The notes beneath the pieces were generated by a model, which made no database searches, was not told the DNA's origin, and saw only the letters and a program-made list of their open reading frames with translations. The translations under genes and the position numbers were made by a program. Below, one piece after another: positions 58,041 to 64,000 of a DNA stretch of 64,000 nucleotides; within the stretch, counting starts at the first letter, position 1; each line of letters opens with the position of its first letter. Source of the stretch: Bacteroides sp. UBA1317 (lineage in GTDB: Bacteria; Bacteroidota; Bacteroidia; Bacteroidales; Bacteroidaceae); NCBI GenBank assembly GCA_002307035.1, contig DBTL01000146.1, forward strand, positions 36,092 through 100,091. Reading direction: 5' to 3'.

Positions 58041-59276
58041 ATGAACAATAAATTAACTGCCAGCCAACTGATAGAGCTGGAAAATCGTTACGGAGCTCAT
58101 AATTATCATCCTATTCCCGTAGTGTTGGAGCGTGGCGAAGGTGTCTACGTGTGGGATGTTGACGGAAAGCGATACTACGATTTCCTATCAGCCTATTCGG
58201 CTGTTAACCAAGGACACTGTCACCCCCGCATTATACACGCCTTAATGGAGCAGGCGCAGAAACTAACGCTTACATCGCGCGCTTTCTATAATGACCGCTT
58301 AGGGCTATACGAGGAATATGCCACACAATACTTTGGTTATGACAAATTGTTGCCCATGAATACAGGAGCAGAAGCTGTTGAAACAGCACTTAAGCTTTGC
58401 CGAAAATGGGCGTATGAGAAAAAAGGTGTTGCGGAAGAGCAAGCTACCATTATAGTATGCGAAGGCAATTTCCATGGCCGCACCATCAGTATCGTATCCT
58501 TCTCGGTCGATCCCGATGCCTATGGTGGATATGGTCCGTACACTCCCGGATTCAAAGTCATTCCTTATAATGATGTCGAAGCATTGAAGCAAGCCTTGCT
58601 TGAAAACCCAAACATTGCAGGTTTCTTGGTGGAGCCTATTCAGGGAGAAGCGGGAGTCTACGTACCCGATGACGGTTATCTGAAAGCGTGCTATGATCTT
58701 TGCAAAGAGCACAATGTTCTTTTTATTGCCGACGAAGTGCAAACAGGCATTGCCCGTACCGGAAAGTTATTAGCTTGCGATCATGAAGGAGTTCATCCCG
58801 ATATACTCATTCTTGGTAAAGCACTTTCAGGAGGCGTTTGTCCGGTGTCTGCCGTGCTGGCTGATGACGCCATCATGGATGTGATGCATCCGGGACAACA
58901 CGGTTCCACGTTTGGTGGCAATCCGATAGCGGCTTCGGTAGCAATTGCTGCACTTGAAGTCGTAAAAGACGAAGAGTTGGCCCTCAATGCCGATAGACTG
59001 GGATCTCTTTTTAGGATGGAAATTCAAAATTATTGTAATACTTCCAACATCGCATTGTCTGTTCGCGGCAAGGGATTGCTCAATGCCTTGATTATAAACA
59101 ATGACAAGCAAAAAGACTTGGCGTGGGACATTTGTCTGAAGCTGGCCGAAAACGGTCTTCTGGCTAAGCCGACTCATACCAATATCATTCGTTTCGCACC
59201 TCCATTGGTTATTACCGAAGTCCAGTTATACAGATGCCTCGACATTATTAATCGTACAATCGCTGCATTTGAGTAA
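58041..59276 (+). CDS. rocD: Ornithine aminotransferase
   Basis: 411 residues, a PLP class-III aminotransferase. It turns ornithine and 2-oxoglutarate into glutamate semialdehyde and glutamate. Typical parts are [64 protein letters not shown] and the PLP Lys in ILGKALSGG. As the last gene of the operon it completes arginine to glutamate semialdehyde. The strong terminator follows at 59301. Confidence 0.95.
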   Translation: MNNKLTASQLIELENRYGAHNYHPIPVVLERGEGVYVWDVDGKRYYDFLSAYSAVNQGHCHPRIIHALMEQAQKLTLTSRAFYNDRLGLYEEYATQYFGYDKLLPMNTGAEAVETALKLCRKWAYEKKGVAEEQATIIVCEGNFHGRTISIVSFSVDPDAYGGYGPYTPGFKVIPYNDVEALKQALLENPNIAGFLVEPIQGEAGVYVPDDGYLKACYDLCKEHNVLFIADEVQTGIARTGKLLACDHEGVHPDILILGKALSGGVCPVSAVLADDAIMDVMHPGQHGSTFGGNPIAASVAIAALEVVKDEELALNADRLGSLFRMEIQNYCNTSNIALSVRGKGLLNALIINNDKQKDLAWDICLKLAENGLLAKPTHTNIIRFAPPLVITEVQLYRCLDIINRTIAAFE

Positions 59277-59300
59277 TCTTCTGATTGCGAATAAAAATAG

Positions 59301-59344
59301 AAGAGGTTGCCTCCATAGAAAATCCATGTTTGAGGCAACCTCTT
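59301..59344. terminator. Bidirectional terminator after rocD
   Basis: AAGAGGTTGCCTC (59301-59313) pairs perfectly with GAGGCAACCTCTT (59332-59344), T-rich after it. It separates rocD from convergent DUF3836. Confidence 0.87.
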
Positions 59345-59387
59345 TGTCTATACTCATATTTAAATAACTTTTCTGAAGAGGAGAAAT

Positions 59388-59906
59388 TTATTCTGCTTTC
59401 GCAAATAAATTTTCTAGCTTAGGAGTCTTTTCACTCTTTTGTAATTGCCATGCTTTGGTACGCTTGTTCATCTTATAGTTGTATTGACTAATCATGTTGT
59501 TCTCAACACTGGTTGCGTATACAAGTTTATCGGAAGGAGAGAATACTTTCTTATTAGGGATCCATAGTGCATTTTCTATAATCGTTTCTGTTCCGGTATA
59601 ACTGATGCTGAGTAGTGATTCTTTTTCCCATTTCATTGCTGATGAGTTCCATTTATAGGTCGTTTTCTCTTTCAACTGCTGCATTTCGTCATAAACATAT
59701 TCGCACTTCTTAATTGGAGATAGAGTTGATGAGTTCTTTTCGAGCAGATACATTTCACGAGAGATGACCTTTCCGTCTTTCAATACATCATTATAGATAA
59801 AGTTCTTTTCTCCATCGTTACTATTGGCTGCTGAAGCCAATCCGGATACACTTAAAAACAGAGTTACTAATACAATCACTTTGCTTATAAACATTGTTGC
59901 TTTCAT
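59388..59906 (-). CDS. DUF3836 exported protein
   Basis: 172 residues. A signal peptide (MKATMFISKVIVLVTLFLSVSGLASA) leads a beta-rich mature part with a repeat-like pattern (CEYVYDEMQQLKEKTTYKWN, LSISYTGTETIIENAL) and a Lys-rich end. The Bacteroides DUF3836 family is of unknown function. It has an ECF-type promoter like that before the sigma operon at the left end, so it may be a target of that sigma factor. Confidence 0.83.
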   Translation of the reverse strand: MKATMFISKVIVLVTLFLSVSGLASAANSNDGEKNFIYNDVLKDGKVISREMYLLEKNSSTLSPIKKCEYVYDEMQQLKEKTTYKWNSSAMKWEKESLLSISYTGTETIIENALWIPNKKVFSPSDKLVYATSVENNMISQYNYKMNKRTKAWQLQKSEKTPKLENLFAKAE

Positions 59907-59957
59907 AATTTTACTTATTAATTGGTTTTTATTATTTTCTTTGTTTCTTATGTCTGT

Positions 59958-59985
59958 TAGACGTAACTAATCTTTTTTTAGTTGC
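59958..59985 (-). promoter_or_regulatory. Putative ECF-sigma promoter before DUF3836
   Basis: On the minus strand GCAAC (59985-59981), 17 bases, CGTCTA (59963-59958), 52 bases before the DUF3836 start. The 20 or so bases after it also resemble those at the DUF6249 promoter. In the rest of the gap 59986-60194 I see nothing. Confidence 0.5.
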
Positions 59986-60194
59986 AGCAATTCATCTCTT
60001 TTTTTTAGATTTATTGCTCGTCAATAAGAAGACAAGTGGTGTGCCAATTAAGTAATCTATTGAATATCAGTATTCTACGTGATTGTTGTTGTGTGCGAAA
60101 ACGAACACATTGTTCTCTTTTATATTTGCTCAAATAAGTTGGAGTATACGGTTCTTATTATGTAAGATAACCTTCCAGCCTTTGAGCAATGAGC

Positions 60195-60917
60195 CTAACT
60201 AACTTTTTTTGATGAACCTAGAAACAAAACTAATCTAACATCGTAAATAGAGATGTCGGGATATTTGAGTTTATATGTATTTAGTAAGTCTAAGTCTGGT
60301 CTTATTACTACAGAGTCGTGGTCAATCGTTCCGAATCCATATTTATTAATAGTTTCATTAATTTTTATAGTTAGGTAATCTTTGTTCCAATCATAACTGC
60401 CTGTATATTTATTCCCTCCACTTTCGTTGATTCTAACAGTTTTAGAGTCCTTATCAAAAGAGTATAAGGTACCGGACCTACTTTTAGCTATCGCTTTTAA
60501 GTCATTTTTAATCTGTTCCTGAACAGATTCGTCATTAGCTCGTACTATAATCGTGGCTTTATCGCCATTTTCCTCAAAGTTTCCGCTAAAATAATCAGAG
60601 ATAACCTTTATTTCTGCCGTCCTATCGGGGTGTTCTCTGTCTTTGATATATATTGATGTTGTCCCGACACTTTCTCCTTTTATTCGAATGGTTTTTCCAT
60701 TATCTGTCCACCATCCGGATGCAATGTTCTGATTTTCTTCTGAAAGGCTTAGATCATCGGCTTTTGAAAGAACATCAATAGTACATTCTTCTCCAGCCCA
60801 AAAATAAATTGAATAGCAACTCAATTTTATCGAATTATTATCATCGGTAGTTGCATCGTCTTTTGAACAACCTATCAAGAGGAGGTTTACTAATAAAAGA
60901 ATAGATATTTGTTTCAT
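60195..60917 (-). CDS. Putative lipoprotein, intact paralog of the broken neighbour
   Basis: 240 residues. Lipoprotein signal with cysteine near 17 (MKQISILLLVNLLLIGCSKD). A beta-rich Ig-like (BIG2-type) segment spans about residues 30-106 (NIASGWWTDNGKTIRIKG, VGTTSIYIKD), followed by a second domain (YFSGNFEENGDKATIIVRAN to YKLKYPDISIYDVRLV). The next gene upstream on the strand is a paralog over its whole length. Function unknown. It is 22 bases from that paralog and downstream of the MACPF locus. Confidence 0.8.
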   Translation of the reverse strand: MKQISILLLVNLLLIGCSKDDATTDDNNSIKLSCYSIYFWAGEECTIDVLSKADDLSLSEENQNIASGWWTDNGKTIRIKGESVGTTSIYIKDREHPDRTAEIKVISDYFSGNFEENGDKATIIVRANDESVQEQIKNDLKAIAKSRSGTLYSFDKDSKTVRINESGGNKYTGSYDWNKDYLTIKINETINKYGFGTIDHDSVVIRPDLDLLNTYKLKYPDISIYDVRLVLFLGSSKKVS

Positions 60918-60939
60918 AGCTTCTTTTGTTTTACTTAAT

Positions 60940-61680
60940 TTACATAGGCCGGGAGGCGATCTCCCAATTGTACCATACTCTGTTGACTTTTACTGACGTA
61001 ATACCTGCATTCGGGTACAACAGTTGGTATTCTTTGGTTTTATCTGCTTTTATTATATAAGATACCCTTCCAACCGCTATCTGGAAGCCGTACCTCTCAG
61101 TGGTATTGTCATATTTAAGTATCAAAGAATCCATATTACAGCTATATGTGCCTTTGTACTTTACCCCTGATTGTGCAATATCCATAGTAAACTCCTTCGT
61201 TTCTCCATCGAAAGTATATAGCGTACGCTGTCTTTGCTTCACATATTCCCATAATTCATTTTCTATTAGTAGTTTTTTCTCAGCATCTTTGGCTTCAACA
61301 ATAACTTCCGATTTTACGTTCGGGTCTGGGTACATGGTTATTTCTTCTATATTATTACTGCCAAAATAATGAGCCCAGACGTGGATAATAGCTATGATGC
61401 TGCCATCTACATCTATCACACTGATTGAGGCATCTCCGCTGCTTAAAGCTTTTATGCAGATTACTCCTTTATGCTTTGTCTATTCCCACGAGATGACTTC
61501 CTGATTATCAATCTTTAAAGTGTAGTCATCGCCTTCCGCATCAAAGGACGCATAAAACTTTTCACCAACGAAGGGTTCGAAGTAAGTCTTACTTGGCTCG
61601 CTTGGTTGCGGATCCGTTTGGTTCTCGGAACAGCTGCATAGAAATAATAGTGAACAGATTATGAATGTTAATTCTTTCAT
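60940..61680 (-). pseudogene. Lipoprotein paralog interrupted by an in-frame TAG
   Basis: The first 66 codons (61680-61483) encode MKELTFIICSLLFLCSCSEN (lipobox) to VISWE, then TAG (61482-61480). The same frame stays open afterwards (TKHKGVICIKALSSGDASIS, then IDVDGSIIAII) to 60940. Aligned with the next gene, NQEVISWE*TKHKG faces NQNIASGWWTDNG, so the stop sits where the paralog has Trp: TGG to TAG. Total 246 codons against 240. A GTG at 61419 could start a tail fragment without a signal. A base-call error is the alternative. Confidence 0.82.
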
Positions 61681-61807
61681 AATAATAATGTGCGTATGTT
61701 TGCTAAAGATTAATTATGTCGATTGTTTTTCACGATGTAATATTTCATGTGAGAAAATACTTATTATAAAGATGATGTTGCTACCGTTGATAGGCTAAAT
61801 AGAGAGA

Positions 61808-61850
61808 TTAACGCCGTCACATTCTTCAAATGGAGTTGTGACGGCGTTAA
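61808..61850 (-). terminator. Hairpin downstream of the MACPF-linked lipoprotein
   Basis: TTAACGCCGTCACA (61808-61821) pairs perfectly with TGTGACGGCGTTAA (61837-61850); no long T run. It probably ends the MACPF transcript before the lipoprotein pair. Confidence 0.65.
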
Positions 61851-61886
61851 ATATAAAAGAGATTGTTTGATGCCAGGGAAAGGGCT

Positions 61887-62318
61887 TTAGTTAGTTCTTT
61901 CTAGAGTCAAAGTACCTTTATATGCACCATTTAGACCCGTTCCTTTTTCTAATACCATTTTATCTTTATCAGATTGGATGATTAACCAACGCCCATCCAA
62001 CACAATCCCAGTATTAGTAATAGTTAATATTTTCTCATCGATGGAGCAGTTGAAATCGCCTTCATTTTTCTCCATCGTCGTTCCCCACCCCAATATCAAG
62101 CTATATCGTCCGTCCTTTTCCGTGTAGAAGAAAACTCCAACACTGGCGCTTAATATACGATACTTTTCAGTATCTTCGAATGTACCAGCCCACCTCGTTT
62201 GTTTTAGTGAAATTGCACTCTTGATCTCATCCTTCTTGATCTCATCCTTATCGTCATCCCCACAACTGAATAGAATCAGGCTCAGAGAGAATATTAATAT
62301 TGCTTGAATAATTTTCAT
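61887..62318 (-). CDS. Small lipoprotein, lipocalin-like beta-rich
   Basis: 143 residues with a lipoprotein signal (MKIIQAILIFSLSLILFSCGDD, LFSC lipobox). A 15-base tandem duplication (62221-62250) gives KDEIKKDEIK just after it. The rest has beta-rich alternation (TRWAGTFEDTEKYRIL, TLTLERTN) that resembles small lipocalin-like domains. Function unknown. It begins 15 bases after the MACPF gene stop, so the two are co-transcribed and it might be a partner or immunity factor (inference). Confidence 0.75.
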   Translation of the reverse strand: MKIIQAILIFSLSLILFSCGDDDKDEIKKDEIKSAISLKQTRWAGTFEDTEKYRILSASVGVFFYTEKDGRYSLILGWGTTMEKNEGDFNCSIDEKILTITNTGIVLDGRWLIIQSDKDKMVLEKGTGLNGAYKGTLTLERTN

Positions 62319-62333
62319 AATGATGTAATTTAT

Positions 62334-64000
62334 TTATAATCCGATAATTTTATATGAATTGGCTAAAGAAGCTATTGAGATTTTCTTCTCTGGTAGCGAT
62401 TCTACCCAATTTCTTATTCCATAAATGTCTAGTACTTCGTCGTCTCCTTCGTCAATGAAATAAGAAAAGCAAAGACGGGTAGAGGGATCATATATGTATT
62501 CTATGCCAGTCTTTTCATAATAAAACCGATAGAAGTTTTTCTCATTAAATCCCGTAAGATCTATGCATAATGGTGATCTTAAAACAGGGTTTAATCTTGT
62601 CTTCTTATTATATGATATTTCTATGTCGGCACTAAATAGTTTTGATTTTTCAGCAGCTATTTTCTCCACTTTCTGCATAAAGACAGCATTATCTTCATTC
62701 TGTCTAAGTTCCGCATCTGTAGCAGCGGGAGCCAAACCATCACTTAATATGATTCTATCTCCTTGCCTTGTTACCAAAACAGCTGCAACATCATATAAGG
62801 CTTCGTATGAGGGGGTTGATCGCACCATAACTCTGACAATCTCAATGTATGGATATACTAAGTTGGTATAAGTAGGCAGTACTTCATTAAAGGTGTCATC
62901 GAGACGCTGCTTAAAATTAGTTTCCAGTACGAAATCTGATAGAGGGAACAAACTATTGTCAGCTATATCTATCATTGTGTGATTAGATACATCGTTTAAT
63001 GAGCGCATCCATGATGTTAAGTCTATATTCAGATCTTTAATTGCTCTTGCATTTACTTCTGCTTGGCTTCCATCTCGTATTCCTCCAAATGTTTTTATAT
63101 AAATAAACGTTGTCGAGTCTTTAAAGGTAGTTGTTTTTGATTCATGATTAGAACCGGTAAAGCCTAAATTTCCGCTGGCACTACTACCTTTATAGGTCAA
63201 TGAGGCACTTATTGACTTTTCCATATCTTTCTCTTTACCCGAACTCGTTAGGCTTTCTGTAGTTGTCCCCGCATATGAGGCATAAGCTTTTCCTCCCGTG
63301 AGATAACCGGTTAATACGAAATCACCATAACTCTTGAGTGTTGATGTTATCGGAGAATTGTATAAACTTCTTATAAAAGATTTAGTAAGAAATTGTCTTG
63401 CAAACAATTTTCTTGTAGCCACCGAATTTTGTAAGGTGAACTGACTGTTCGTGAAATTAATGCTGAGTTCACCGTAAGTAGCTTCGTTTGTATTGTCTAT
63501 TACAGTTTTGAATACTTCCGTGGTTGTTTTCTTCTTTCCGAATGAGAAGATTTTGATATTAAGAGAAAATCCGGATGATACCTTTTTGGATATTGTTGAA
63601 TTATATTGGTATCTATCGAAAGTGCCATAGGCAAAACTAGTCGTTTCGGTGGTATTTAATCGTATTCCTCTGGTATAAGTGGGGTCGTATTCTTTAACAG
63701 CAGCTAAATTTATTATTGGGTGGCTGACATTACTGAAATCACCTAAGATATAATTACCGTTTTTAAGGTTATAACCACTTCCGAGAAATGCATCAGAATT
63801 TCCTGTTTCACCTGAAATGTCACCTCTGGTCTGCTGTTCGTTGAATACCAGCTTCTTTATTTTAGGCAGATTTGGATTTCTTTCCTGTATTATAATATTT
63901 CCCTCTTTGCTGTCTTGAGATTGATCGAGGGCATTGCCAGACTTGTCTAGATCATCAGAGCAGGACGCAAACGATATTGTTGCGGCTATTAATATTATTG
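62334..64000 (-). CDS. MACPF-domain lipoprotein (N-terminus outside window)
   Basis: The minus frame stays open from 62334 to the window end (554 residues visible); a GTG at 63422 is internal. The visible start is a lipoprotein signal ending AATISFASC-SDDLDK, so the true Met lies just outside. The MACPF signature, usually [YW]-G-[TS]-H-[FY]-x6-G-G, occurs as YGDFVLTGYLTGG (63329-63291). A LGSGYNLKNGNY stretch also fits. Bacteroides MACPF proteins include antibacterial toxins of the BSAP type, but others have no known role. Orientation with a lipoprotein 15 bases downstream suggests an operon. Confidence 0.85.
   Translation of the reverse strand, partial: IILIAATISFASCSDDLDKSGNALDQSQDSKEGNIIIQERNPNLPKIKKLVFNEQQTRGDISGETGNSDAFLGSGYNLKNGNYILGDFSNVSHPIINLAAVKEYDPTYTRGIRLNTTETTSFAYGTFDRYQYNSTISKKVSSGFSLNIKIFSFGKKKTTTEVFKTVIDNTNEATYGELSINFTNSQFTLQNSVATRKLFARQFLTKSFIRSLYNSPITSTLKSYGDFVLTGYLTGGKAYASYAGTTTESLTSSGKEKDMEKSISASLTYKGSSASGNLGFTGSNHESKTTTFKDSTTFIYIKTFGGIRDGSQAEVNARAIKDLNIDLTSWMRSLNDVSNHTMIDIADNSLFPLSDFVLETNFKQRLDDTFNEVLPTYTNLVYPYIEIVRVMVRSTPSYEALYDVAAVLVTRQGDRIILSDGLAPAATDAELRQNEDNAVFMQKVEKIAAEKSKLFSADIEISYNKKTRLNPVLRSPLCIDLTGFNEKNFYRFYYEKTGIEYIYDPSTRLCFSYFIDEGDDEVLDIYGIRNWVESLPEKKISIASLANSYKIIGL

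Noticed and set aside
61480..61482. Recoding of TAG as an amino acid (suppression or pyrrolysine)
   Set aside because: The window encodes RF1, which reads UAG, and no suppressor tRNA is seen; a nonsense mutation is simpler.
60940..61680. Frameshift as the cause of the split lipoprotein
   Set aside because: Both halves are in the same frame with open codons between, so only the stop codon interrupts it.
63422..63424. GTG at 63422 as the MACPF start
   Set aside because: The frame continues upstream to a lipoprotein signal at the window end and includes MACPF-like sequence.

Overview
The window is a stretch of Bacteroides-type chromosome (order Bacteroidales). The main reasons are: several start sites lie behind the Bacteroides promoter form TTTG-N19/20-TAnnTTTG; the LpxC-FabZ fusion sits between lpxD and lpxA; MurA has the Asp form; DUF4290, DUF3836, DUF6249 and DUF3857 proteins are present; and many lipoproteins carry Bacteroides-style lipoboxes. 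Genes are dense and almost all are ordinary chromosomal genes. I see no rRNA, tRNA, CRISPR array, insertion sequence or prophage.

Layout. 1-1.3 kb: the end of an ECF sigma factor operon with a DUF6249 membrane protein. 1.3-9.9 kb: an RsmF-like methyltransferase, a Cys/Lys-rich exported peptide, an ABC-F ATPase, a PiT phosphate carrier, polyphosphate kinase and a YfcE-like phosphodiesterase. 10-15 kb: rmlA-rmlB, menA, a lipoprotein phosphoesterase and a ferredoxin-like protein. 15.2-24 kb: divergent nadD/gmk/yicC and tsaB-DUF4290-murA-rimM-M23-dxr-rseP. 24.3-27.6 kb: anaerobic ribonucleotide reductase nrdD-nrdG behind a cobalamin riboswitch. 27.7-32.3 kb: a hemolysin III gene and two DUF3857/transglutaminase-like proteins. 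32.5-39.6 kb: ddh, ruvA, a lipoprotein, a CCA-adding enzyme, an Ntn hydrolase and miaA. 39.7-47.5 kb: a long operon purM-prfA-pyrF-HD-lpxD-lpxC/fabZ-lpxA. 47.6-53.8 kb: lemA/TPM, a hydrolase, aroE, ubiE, purC and phoH. 53.9-55.8 kb: DUF5715 and an AAA/DUF4143 ATPase with twin palindromic operators. 56.1-59.3 kb: an arginine-degradation operon (deiminase, CtlX-like citrulline hydrolase, ornithine aminotransferase). 59.4-64 kb: an accessory region with a DUF3836 protein, small lipoproteins (one broken by an in-frame TAG) and a MACPF-domain lipoprotein cut by the window end.

The points most worth following are: the MACPF lipoprotein locus with its degenerating lipoprotein pair; a shared ECF-type promoter (GCAAC-N17/18-CGTCTA) that links the sigma operon at the left end to the DUF3836 gene about 58 kb away; B12 control of a B12-independent reductase; the carbamoyl-phosphate-free arginine operon; the twin operators in front of the AAA ATPase; and a three-copy intergenic palindromic repeat family.
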